The position numbers were made by a program, and so were the translations under genes. The notes under the pieces are model-generated. The model ran no database searches. It had not been told where the DNA came from and saw only the letters and a list, made by a program, of their open reading frames with translations. Positions 49,980-61,500 of a stretch of DNA of 64,000 nt are shown one piece after another (position 1 is the stretch's first letter; each line of letters opens with the position of its first letter). Source of the stretch: Terebella lapidaria (Eukaryota; Annelida; Polychaeta; Terebellida; Terebellidae); the NCBI GenBank assembly GCA_949152475.1, contig OX424558.1, positions 37,396,651 through 37,460,650 of the forward strand, given 5' to 3'.

Positions 49980-50258
49980 ATGGCGCTTGCGGACCAATTT
50001 CATTTTTTCGTTAAGAGGCGGACTTGGATAAAGGTGTTGCACTTTGTACTGCAAGTAATCACGGCCAGCGTCATTCTTGTCGTCGTCTGCGTGTACTGTT
50101 TCGTGGAGTTTAGCGGCTGGGTTCTAATGGGGAATTATCAACTGGAAGTATTTCCGTCATTTGCGGTGAATGATGACGATAGGGTCAACTTCGCCATTAG
50201 AGGTCAGCGCGATGTCAACAGTAATGACATTGTGAGGGACGTGGTGGACGCAAACTTG
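49980..50258 (+). CDS. candidate first exon in intron 55 coding a membrane-spanning N-terminus
   Basis: A strong start (GAAATGGCG, with an in-frame TAA 9 bases upstream) opens 93 codons to the donor TTG then gtgaga, in phase 0. Residues about 18-38 (VLHFVLQVITASVILVVVCV) are a clear transmembrane or signal-anchor helix with basic residues before it (KRRTWIK). The part after it is acidic and polar (NDDDRVNF, NSNDIVRDVVDANL). The phase fits exon 56, so this may be a third dystrophin start, giving a membrane-anchored isoform. It may instead be the first exon of an unrelated gene nested in the intron. No family is recognised. Confidence 0.45.
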
Positions 50259-50526
50259 GTGAGATTTCATGAGTTTTGTCGTGCATGCTTCACATTTTAA
50301 AAAACACGTTGCTAATTGGAAAATTGTTATTGTTGCTGAAACTGAATGATGGTGGCCTAATCTCATGAATCTGTGCCATGGAGAGTCAGTGCAATAAAAC
50401 AAAAAATCTAGAAGTGTTTCTATCGCGTGAAATCAAGCAGTGCCTTTCGTCATCTTAATTGGAATGAATTACCAATTACAGTATACACTAGAATACAATT
50501 GGTTTTAGTTGGCAATGTTGCACATA

Positions 50527-51521
50527 CCGTCTTTCACCATAGATAATCCGCACTTTTAGGCCGCCAAAACGAGGGAAAACTTACAGGGTGCGGATTATAC
50601 ATTGAAACATAAAATCTGTATGCTTTTTCGGTGGCCAAAAAATCGTTTGACAGGCAGTGACACTGGCGCAAGTCGATCGTGCGTGGACGATAATGGAGGA
50701 ATCTCGTGATCAAGCAGGAATGTTGCATAGCTGAATACGATTTGGCAAGAAATATAACTCGAATTATTTATTGAGTCATACGTTAATGCACTGGCATTCG
50801 TATTTATTTTCATTAATAGTGTCATGTCGTGTCTTTTGACTCTTTTCAGATCGAAATTTATGGTGAAAACATCATCAGAATCTTGCTGTGCCGGATTTGA
50901 CCCGCAGATGGAGCCACTGTTAGGGATCGTCTCCATGTGGGGTTGAATGTCATGATTGCCAATTAAAACTGATGATTGCTATTAAAAGTGTGTGAAACAA
51001 TCGTGTTCCTCGATTTATTTATTGATGCAGGAAGTCGAACAAGTATTTGGAATATTATTTATTGGCACATGAACGATGAATGAACCGACATGGAAATTTT
51101 TCTGTTGAACATTGAGACGACCCCTTAACCTGTTAACTTGGACAGGAAAATGGAAACGGCCTTGACATTGCTTGCGAATCCATTTTTGTCAGCAACTCAA
51201 AAAACTCGCAATCGCCTTCTGAAATAAAAAAAAGATTGTTTTTGTATTGACAACAACAATAGAAATCATGTGTTTCGATGTCAGCTAGTCACTGAAGCAT
51301 AAAACTTCCTGCCGGCCTATTGTCGGCCAAAGTTTGTCACACTTGAATGATCGCGACTGATTGACCGATCGGGCTCGCGACTCGACGAGGAAATTTCACA
51401 CCTCCACCGGAGAATGGGGGTGCGGATAATACACTGAGTAATAGGTTTTTCCCGAGAAATTGAGCCTCAAAATAGGGGTGCGGATTATCTATGGTAGCGG
51501 ATTATCTTTGGTGAAAGACGG
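50527..51521. mobile_element. 995 bp DNA transposon, TIRs of about 25 bp, TA duplication
   Basis: The left end CCGTCTTTCACCATAGATAA is repeated inverted at the right end as CCGTCTTTCACCAAAGATAA, followed by TCCGC in both. TA lies on each side (50525-50526 and 51522-51523). The words GATAATCCGCAC or TATTATCCGCAC recur just inside both ends. A minus-strand open frame of 113 codons (50595-50936) shows no transposase motif, so the copy looks nonautonomous or decayed. Confidence 0.85.
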
Positions 51522-52489
51522 TAGATCAAAAAGCCACAAATCCCCAGTGTTGACCCTGAGGCAGCCATGACTGGTCCACATCCCTGCCACTTGCCACCCA
51601 TAATAGCAGAAATACATAAGACTTCTTATGTATGGACACCTCGAGCTAGAACAAAAAATACATTGGTAATCTGTTTAGGAGTCAAGTCGATACCACGTTC
51701 ATGTCACAGTGTTTCTGCTACAAGATGCTGCCAGCAGTATTGTTTCCTGGTTTCTCTCTTAGAACTACTTGCGTAAAGTCTTGAAATTGGAGGATAGAAA
51801 TTTATCCGAAAATGCAAAATCTGGTTACGCAATGCGTAACAGCTGCAGGGTTAAATTTCATTTCCTTGCGGCTTTGTAGGGTGGAATTTCATTTCCGTAG
51901 ATCAGCCACACCAGGCAAATTATGAAGACAGGAGATGTGGAAAAGAATCAGATATTGAATGAAAAATTCTGGCTGAAAAACAATTACCTGTTTACTTGAA
52001 AAGTGAAACAATCAGTGTGGTCGCAAATAATGCCGCTTCTACAAACTTGATCTCGCTTTTCCTCATTCGCATGCTTTGCAATGTTTTGTGCATTACAGCA
52101 ATTTGCATAAATACAGCGGCTTGCATAACAGCCATTAAATTGTCAAGAGTTTCTTCGGGTTTCTCTCGACCGCCTGACAATGGACGTCATCAGGCTCAGT
52201 AATCATGCAGCCAGTGGTTTTGTGGTGTTTGTCATCAAGTCTGTTGTGGTTTATGTGTGGCAATGAGAGTGGCTTGGAAATGTTCACCACTGGAATATTT
52301 GATGTGTGGTTGCATTGTTTTCTATGAGAAAACAGTACGGGAAACAATTGATTAGTAATCCAGATATAACTGTGGACATACTTGACACAAAAAAATCATT
52401 ATGTGTAAGGAAGGTTTTCATCATGACTGATCAAGAATTCGGTAAAAAAAAAAAACCTATGGTTACATAGGTACTGTTCCTAGAATCAT

Positions 52490-52503
52490 TCACTAGGTGG
52501 CAG
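52490..52503 (+). promoter_or_regulatory. CTCF-like motif
   Basis: TCACTAGGTGGCAG matches 13 of 14 core positions of CCASYAGRKGGCRS. Confidence 0.45.
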
Positions 52504-53326
52504 TACTGTCAAACTGAAACATTATGATTGCAGCCACAGGTGACATTATGATTACAGCCATGGGGGCTCGCGTCTGCACCATAGGCCTAATACATGTGTG
52601 ATGAACTGCTGATGACATGGTCTTGACATACGAGGGTCCAGCGTTCACCCATTAGGAACTTCAAGGAAAGCGGGAAAATGATTGATGGACTGATATGACC
52701 ATCAATTTTCGTGTCAGAGTTATGGATTTCATGTCCACACATTTAGCTTTGGATAATTGGTGCTAAATTATGAATTGTTGGGGATCTTTTTTTTAACATC
52801 AGCAAATTTTGCAATGAGTGTAAATTCAGTGCACAAAAAACCTTAGAATCCATTACATGAACACTATTTGCACTGATTTTGTTTCATTAGGTGTTTGCCA
52901 TATTACTGGTGTTTAGACAAAAGACATTTTTCTGTGAATTGTGAATAACCTCTTGTGTGTTTTGTTCTTTGCAGTCAAAGCCTTATACATCTTATATATA
53001 CTTGTATATATTGAGACATCCTAACAATGTATGCATCTGACAATGACTACATTAATCCCAAGTGGAATTCAAACCACAAAAGCCACATCAAGCGTCGACC
53101 CCACTACACCAAAGGGAACAGTCCACTAGACCGCTGCAGCTAGACCCACAGCAGGAAGACCCTATACATAATCACATTTGTACTGGGGCCTTGACCACTG
53201 GCCCCAATACCAACTCCCCCTCCCAGCCCCCATGAGGATTGTACCTCAGGATCCTATTGACTTTGGTGACCTTGGCGATAGGATGCTGGTATAAGGGTTT
53301 ATGATGGGATGACTTGGATGAGAGGA

Positions 53327-53341
53327 GGGGGGGGGGGGGGG
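53327..53341. repeat. G homopolymer, 15 bp
   Basis: An uninterrupted G run, followed by A and a second run of five G. Confidence 0.9.
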
Positions 53342-54065
53342 AGGGGGTCTTAGATTTTGAGTATACTTGGTTGAGATCTTCTTATATGGATGGACTCTAT
53401 CATATTCAGACGAGCAAGCTGAGATAATGAACTGACAAAATCCTTTGAGAATTTCAGCCTGATAGTGCCCTGCCCCCCTACAATTCTACATACCGTATAT
53501 CTTCTATGACCACAGAAAATTCTGCACCCCACTTTTACCTTGAAAGCCCCCAGAGTTCGTTTCCTAGCTGTCAAGACATCATCCGCGGTGGGACTTCCAC
53601 CTCATCCTACAGCGATGCACCGCCCCAGTGCCTGGACTTTTAATTTGGTCTCAGCAGAAACATAGCGCCCAAATTAGGGGATTTAGCGGCACTGTGGCAG
53701 TACAATGAATTGTCGACAATTGCGTGTTGGCTGATTCTGTCACTCGTTCCAAGTTGGAAGGGTTTTGTTTACGACAGTGAACTGATTGTGAATTGCGACA
53801 CTAGCATTTTGTTTAGTTGCAGTTGCAATTTAGTTTGGAATTTGCGAATAGTGAAGTTCACCTCAGGTTATTTTATACCAATGTAGTTCTTTTTGTTCAC
53901 TCTTGTGAATCACGATCATATGAAGGACAACACAAGTTTCAATCCAATGACCATGACCACAAATATATCTTCTTTCTCAGTCGTTTAATAATGACTTTGG
54001 CTACCTGAAATAATGGAAATTTGGCTCTGTAATTGTGCCAATATGGTATCAGCAATTACTATACA

Positions 54066-54079
54066 CCCCCCCCCCCCCC
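54066..54079. repeat. C homopolymer, 14 bp
   Basis: An uninterrupted run of C in intron 55. Confidence 0.9.
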
Positions 54080-55399
54080 ACCACCATTCCAACTTTCCGA
54101 CATCCTTTGAGGGCTTCCAGGTGACCTTGGAACAACATACTTCACACCTCTACCATCATGTTCCTTCCTCCTCAGGAAACCAACCAAATATGGGATCTTG
54201 TCAAGTGTAGGATGTCGTCTTTAAGTGCTGTACATAAATATATGGGTGCTTGGAAGCGAAAAAATAGGTGTTTTTTTCTGGCATTTTACCCGACTTACTG
54301 TGTGGCACATTGAAATTGTCACCGTGCACTTGTCATACATGTAGACAATGTCGTTTCTGTGTCTCATTACATTTTGTCTAGGTGAAATTTTTGTCTTAAA
54401 TTAATTTCCATGTGGACGATTGTTCTAGGGCCTAAAACGAAGGTGCCTACTGGAAGACAACTATTGTAGAGGTGGGATACTTGAAAATATAGAAAACTCA
54501 TGTTCTATCAACAATGGACTTTGTATAGGTGATGTCGGCTGATGCTAGCTTCGTAATTCAAAGGATTACGAGAGTACAAAGACATACGCGATTTGAATGC
54601 ATTCGTAGCCATCTTCCGTTCCTGAGTCAATAGTTTGTGGATAGTTCGTGGGGTCGGCCGTAACGATATCAAGGCGATAGAGTGTTGACCAGTGTCCAAG
54701 CTAATATGTAAACAATGGAGTGGACAGACCTTGAACGATGCCGATGTGGAGGTCGATGTAAAAGGCAGGGTGCTAGGCTGTGTTGCGGAAAAGCCGTTTA
54801 TTCCTTATAAAACATCGGTTTTAGACGGTGTTCCGTTTGATGGATGATTTCAAGTCGCAGTTGCAGAGAAGAATAGTCTGAGGAATGGGAATTTACCGGC
54901 GCTCAGTGCATTGGCTTTTCCAGTCGAAGCATTTGTGGATTTCCCACAGCTGGTGAAGTGCGCAAGCAAGAATCAGGTCTCGTGATAAGGAAACCTGAAA
55001 ATAAATCGCGTCGAAAGATCCGAAAGCGCCACAAACAAGAGAAAAAAACTAGGTAATACAAAAATTGGAAAACGGACAGGGATAGCCCCAGAGAAAAACC
55101 CAGATGCATTGTACTTGATAGCGCGAGTGGCGTCATTACAGCGTTTATTATCGCGTTGCGTCACTTTTCTTGTAGGTCCCGGGATTCTTGGACGTCATCC
55201 AATATACAAGCAAAGGAGAACAAGTCCATGTTCGTTGCTGGGGCTACTGCATCAAGGCATTGCCGACAGTGATGGATGAGAACTGTATGATCGTGGCATC
55301 CTTTCCGAAGTCTTGTCGCTGATCGCAGACTCTTTCCGCAATGTTCTTTGACACTTGCTTTTGGGGGCTAGCTTTTCGAAGCCTATTGATCTTCCGTTG

Positions 55400-56200
55400 G
55401 ATATATACGTCTCTCACCTAGGCACCCCTCAATCAGAAAGATGGACTCGTCCAATGTATGGGTGGATACCAGAATGGTTTGACCAGCAGGGGTGGTCAGG
55501 ATGGTGGTGTGTTCCATGCACATGATGAGCGAGTCTTGAAGCTAGGGATCTGTGCAGTTGGTTGGGTCGCTGCCGAGGACGGCACGGGTGTCGAACGGAA
55601 CGGAGCGGAAGGGGGTCAGGTCTCGAGTGGCGAGGGAAAAAACGCACCAGAGGGAGTAAGATGCTTGGTAATTGACGGCTTTAGTTAGCGGGTACAATGT
55701 CGTGTCCATACAGTTGCATGGTTTTGGATATAATGACCTTTTACGTGGGATGTCGCTGACATCGGTTGGAAAGCCGTGCATGGAGTCATACTGCCAAGCT
55801 AATGTCATCATCGTCTACTGGCGACACATGGTCGTGTAGGATTTCCCCGTGCTCTGGCTGATATGGATTCCGAATATGGGCGGGAAATTTGTATTGGCGA
55901 AATAGATTATGAACGATAATGGAAAAGGTGGCGGACTGTGCATACTGACAATGAATAGGGAGTGGAGAAAATGACCTCAAAGGGGAGAAAATTACCGTGT
56001 TGGACAGCGAGGCCCAGCGGTGAATGACCTTGTTCCCGGCAAGCGTACAACGTCCAGATAGATGGCATTGATTGGCCGGACAACTGGGAGAGGAAAAATG
56101 ACCACAAGACTGCACCAGTATTTGATGTCTACGTCCACGGATCGATTTTTTGTCATAGTTCGTGCGGAATAGAAAAAAAAAAGTTTAGCACCCACATGGT
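55400..56200 (-). pseudogene. possible decayed minus-strand coding sequence
   Basis: Minus-strand open frames tile this stretch (about 56195-55992, 56115-55786 and 55811-55542). The last continues after one TAG in the same frame for about 55 more codons, through CMEHTTILTTPAGQTIL. CpG is frequent compared with the neighbouring intron. Both signs would fit a retrocopy that has gathered stops and frameshifts. No family is recognised, and chance cannot be excluded. Confidence 0.2.
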
Positions 56201-56617
56201 AGTGACATTTATTGCTGGACCAAGGTCAAGGTCGCACCTGAATAGATGGTCGATATAGGATCTGGATATACAGAATATACTGCAAAAATGTAGGATATAT
56301 CGGATAACTCCCACGGATTATTAGCGATTGTGCATGCCAGCAAGGTTCGTAGACCGCGGGTCGCGAGAGGGAAGAATCGCCAGTGTGGGTCCCGACACTG
56401 AGGTACCCTGGCCGAGTCGCGCGGGGGAGAGGACCGAGACACGCCTGGCGACGCTCATGGCGACCTGGTCCGACACCGACGCCAGCGACATGTCACCTTC
56501 TACAACAACCACCGTCGCCCGGGTGACGACAGCAGCAATGACGACGACGATGACGGTGATGTTGACGACATTGTTGTCGGCGGCGGTGGAGTCGAGTGGG
56601 GGTCGCCGTTGGCAACC

Positions 56618-56812
56618 ATGTGGGCGGCCAGGTATGGGGAGTGGTACCTGCCCCCACCTGGGGTCGTCATGGGAACTGTCCCCATGGCCAGGGCGTCGTT
56701 GGCGTGGCAACCGCCGTCCATCTGTCCGTTGTCAATGTTTGAGGTCCAACATTCCGAGGCTATGATGGTTATCAACCTCAACCTCACCAGAATTCTTAGG
56801 CGATTTGAACAG
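56618..56812 (+). CDS. dmd: candidate alternative first exon in intron 55, third site
   Basis: An ATG with A at -3 opens 65 codons (MWAARYGEWYLPPPG and so on, ending NLTRILRRFEQ) to the donor CAG then gtcagt at 56813, in phase 0. The same frame is open upstream to 56402, through a run of Asp codons (SNDDDDDGDVDD), so the exon could be longer or internal. A competing frame from ATG 56457 is open to 56763. The whole stretch is GC- and CpG-rich, unlike the flanking intron, which fits a promoter plus first exon. The role as a dystrophin start is inferred from phase and position only. Confidence 0.4.
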
Positions 56813-58547
56813 GTCAGTGACTGGTGCGACTATGGAGTATACTCGAACACCACAGGTATAATACTGGAGTGATATTTGTCTCAGTACAGCAGATAAAAGG
56901 AGAATTGTAGCCATGCATTACTGGTGCTAGTGGTATATAAACACGATACATCATTATCTTTCATTGTTGATTCTTGTTGCAAATGCAAATACCATTGCAA
57001 GTAATGTATCAGGGGTATTTGCTGACAATTATGGTGATTACTTGCATAGAAATGGGCTCTTTCACATCACTACATGTAGGAAGAGGTTTTGTAGTGATAA
57101 TGGACAAAATGGAAATTTCAAAGCTGTCGGCATTTGCACATGCATTGCAAGCATTTCTGTGCTTTGGTGAGAATCGACGAGGTCACTGCAATTTTCCAGA
57201 CAAAAAGTTATTTGAAATTCCATTTGCACAGCTCCCGATAGTTTGCATTCAGGTCCTGCCACTGTTCCAACACCAGAGAAATAGCGGAGAAATCACCTCC
57301 CAATGTAGCACTGGGGCGAGGAAAAAGCTGACACTGTAAAAAAAAAATTGTTGATTAATGCTCACTACTGGTGATGCTAGTGAACCTGTACAAAAAAGCA
57401 AGGAAATCCAGCTTAGTTGAAGGTGAAAAATCAGGAGGGAAACCCCTAGAACAACCCAAGAAAAAAACACTGCTGACAAGAGTCAAACACAAGTTGGTGT
57501 TGCAGCTAATTAGGGACATGTTTGGGATTTAACTTTGTCTTTGAAGCATCTTGAAATGCGCCTGTTGGCTGCTGGACTGGTTTTACAAGGTCAAACTGAT
57601 TGGGTCCACACCAGGATTTATTGGACATCGTGGAAATCAAAAATAGATATATTCTCTGATTTGAATCAGTTTGCATGATTGCAATATTCGTCATGTTTGG
57701 ATAAATGTCAACATGTGAGATATGAAGCCACTGAAGCCTTTCAAAAAGAAATCGACATTATATTGCTGGGCACTGGGCAGCAATTGGTCACTATCCCATA
57801 AGCCATGCCTTTTTGATGTCAAAAATATGATTTATCGCCACGTTATTACCCCTTATTCCACAAGGGGCTTAATCGAATCAGGTAGGACCACTCCCGCATC
57901 AAAGCCTCGCAGCAAATCTGTTTTCGTTTTCAATATATGCTGCGGAAAAATAGCTAATCCCGAGATCAAGCGCATTGTATTTCTCTTGAAGTATAAATGA
58001 TCTTCTTTGGGAGTCCTCCTCACAAGACAAGATGAGGTAGCTACTCTGGCTTCGCTCGGCTCGGGTCTCGATTCACGCCTGAGGCCACCTGACCATAACT
58101 ATCCACTCATTGGCTAATCATAATCTCGAGGACTACACTATTTGGATTGTACCCTATTACAGAAAAAAAATTTCTTTCATCTGAGCAAATGTCAAAATTA
58201 CGTCAGTAATTTCTGCCTTGAAGAAAAGGGCATAAAATTCAACAATTTGTGATCTTCCTAGAAGGAATTTGCAACCGATGCCGGTGATACTAGTACCCCC
58301 ATATATTGGTAGAATACTGTAGCAATACAAGTTGATTGTTTCCCTGCGGTAGTAATTAAGACGGCACCCCACTGTGAAGCAGGCACAAGTACCTGAAATC
58401 AATATACAGCACAGCACATCTAGACCAAATTCGGTCCGTGGATTTGTCATTCCAAACATGGTTTTGTTCCATCTCCTTAGGGTCTCATCCCAGCAGTTGG
58501 GGAATAGTAGTAGTTTTGTAGCCCCTTGTAGTATGGGTGTCTCCCGC

Positions 58548-58561
58548 CTGCCACCTACTGG
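58548..58561 (-). promoter_or_regulatory. CTCF-like motif, perfect core
   Basis: The minus strand reads CCAGTAGGTGGCAG, matching all 14 positions of CCASYAGRKGGCRS. It is the best such site in the window and lies outside any recognised repeat. Confidence 0.5.
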
Positions 58562-61500
58562 GAACCCTGGGAACTACTATGACCGCAGTTTTAATGAGGT
58601 TCGTGGGAAGAAATTGTGAAGAGTTGGCATAAGACCTTGATGTCCATGATGTTGCTTTTGCGATGCTGTTGTCTTTCGCCTGACGTGATATGTGTCTTGT
58701 AGTAGGGTATAACTCTATAAAATTTAAAGATGAAGATATGGTTTCAAGTGGAGACTACTGTTTAGGTATATGATGGACATGTAGGGGAAAAACGAAAATT
58801 CACTGGAATGAACTTTTCGAATGTGAATTTCCAAAATTAATAGGAGTACTGACACTGAATGAACCAGTCACTTGAAATCTGTACATTTCAAGACTGATCT
58901 CCAATATTCAATATAACAGCCTGAATTTTCCCGAATATATTTTTGCCTAAAAACTATATTTCTCCGTGATTGCAAGTTTGTATGATATGAGCTTATGAAG
59001 CATTTAGTTGCCCATCATCGTGGACAATGACAAATTATTTGCTCACAGCATTTGCACATTCATACTGCTTCAAGTTCCATGTGTCAAAATCTGAGATGGT
59101 TACCGCTTCCAGGAGAGTCGTTAAATCCGCGAACACTTCCGTACGTAAACAGTATAATTTATGGGCACTCCACATTGCCATTCTCTCCTGAACGGCATTC
59201 TGCATTGCGTTGAAAAAATCCGGCTTTCTTGTATTTTGGATTGTATATTTCTTTGTGAAAAAAAAACGCATAGTATTGTTATCATCTTGTTGTTTCAACT
59301 TTCTCTGTTCCAGTTTTGGACCAAAAATTAGTACTGTTAATGTACACGTGTTAGCCACAGGATAATGCAACTGATTGTGTTTTTGCACATTTTCTAGATT
59401 ATCATTTTGTCGTTCAACTTGACTTTGATTGGTAAGATCTATGTTAAAAGGAATTCAAGTGAACTTGTATTATCTCAGGTCAGAAATAACTGTGGAGCCT
59501 TCTATTTTAAACCAGTTATCGCAGTTTATCAATGCACTTTGGCATAGTTCTTGGGGGGAAAACTAGCAAAATTGGCCTGGTGATATTGCAATACTGCAGT
59601 CTGTTCAATGCATAATAAGCAGCGTTATATAACTTCGATAAGATCCCTGTGCATTTCTGAAGTAAATTTTGCTTGAAATCTGTTTTCTGCACTATATATA
59701 ACCAACATCTATGTTTTGCTTAAATTTCTAATTACCAATTAATTATTGCGATATACAGCCGAAAATTGCAAATCTTGGGAATGTAGACATATCATTGCAT
59801 AAAAAAAATTATGGAAAACATACATAATAAATCTTGCAAAAATACTGGCAGGAAATATATGAGACATCAAAAATTGTATTTGTTACTTCACATATTGCAT
59901 AGATTCAGTTGAAGCAAGAGCATTATTTTGCACTTTGTCAATTGGATTGTTTTGGGTGACATTCTTCATACAGCAGAGTAGTCCTTTGCATACCACTTCC
60001 TTCTTACATGTATGTCCCTGTCATGTGTCAATTTACTCTGAAAAGAAAGTGAAAAGACCCTTTCCTTCTCTGCACCAGTCCCCAGTCAAAATCTGACGCT
60101 GACAATATTCAAATCCATCCGCGTATGCACGGGGCTTGGCATGTCGCAGAAAAATATCTCCGAGCAGAAACAGGACTACTGGAGAGAAAGAGAAAGGAAT
60201 TCACCGAAAAGAATTTCGTCTCTGTTGGTGGCCGCTGTCGGCAACGGGCGGAAAAAACAAAACCCAGAAACATGTTGACAACAAGGTCATACATGCTTAG
60301 AATTGTGCGAATGTACCAACATCTTCCTTTTGCCAGTTGTGGGGGGAAAAAACAGGGTAGGATTATGGATCGTTCTTTGCATGGACTCTGAACATCATCG
60401 ATTGTAGAGATGTCTTCGTCTTTGGATGTTTTGTCACTCTTTCGTCTTGTCAACATATATCGTATGGGTGGTCCCCGCAAAAGACAAAACGTTCTGTGGA
60501 CATGTTCCGCCGGGGGTATCCTAAAATAGGGATTTACCCTGGAGCGATTCTCAGATGTTTGGTGACAACTTTCGGTGCAGTTTATCATTCAATGCTGTTT
60601 TTTTTGCAGTGCTCGTTGCATAATAGGGGGTGAATAAATAAGCGAAAAATGAAACCATTGGTGCATGAAACATAGGGCGGTCGTTTAAAAATGAAGATTA
60701 AAATATTGAGTCCACATGAATGATTCCCAATCACGAAATACACAAAAATGTTGTGTTTGTCTTCTCCCCATTCTATCTGGTTCATTGTTGTGTCCCTACA
60801 AAAGTTTTCATTGTCAACATCGTCTTTTCTTATTGGCAAGAATGAATGGATCCAGAAGCAAACACTGCTTTGTCATGCGTGTCTTCAATGATTTTTGTCA
60901 TGAAATCACATGATAAATGAACTGTAACAAAATTATGTCATATATTAAAAAAGGAGTTTTGCAATATACATCCACACAAGTATAGTTATTATACATACTA
61001 CAAAAATACATATATGCGAGACATGTTTCACGATAAAAAAAAATCTCAGCCACCGTTAGTTCTGAATGCCATTCGTAGATCAACAGTGTTGTAAGTGCGC
61101 AAAGACGGATTATCATGCGATGCCCCATGTCCAGTGACACATCTCCGCTTGCGTCTCCCTAGCTTCCATCCCATAATACCCGGCCGTCGCCAGATTTACA
61201 GGCCTTAACGTTGTCTTCGCTGAGTACTTTTGTGTTGCGACCCCCCACAACCCATCAAATCTCCACTCCGGCCTGTCATCTACTAATGCACGGGAAAGTT
61301 ACGTAATGCGAATCGCTTCTCCGTGTCGCATAATGGAAGTGATTTCCAGCTTTATATCTCCATTAGGTGGTTTACAGAAATGAAAAAATATTTCGTCGGG
61401 TACATCCAATGTGTGTGTGGGGGGTAAATGTATGTTTTTTTGCTGGTAGGTTACAATAGTTTTGTGCATCAATAAATCTGCAATATTACTTGAGATGCAG

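Noticed and set aside
59035..59388. A 117-codon minus-strand ORF with PVANTC, reminiscent of the end of HECT domains
   Set aside because: Only six residues fit and the remainder does not follow the family. There are no splice sites or conserved cysteine context.
60125..60391. An 88-codon plus-strand ORF with a heptad-like basic stretch, considered as a further dystrophin first exon
   Set aside because: The possible donors inside it are phase 1 or 2, and intron 55 needs phase 0. A chance frame is likelier.
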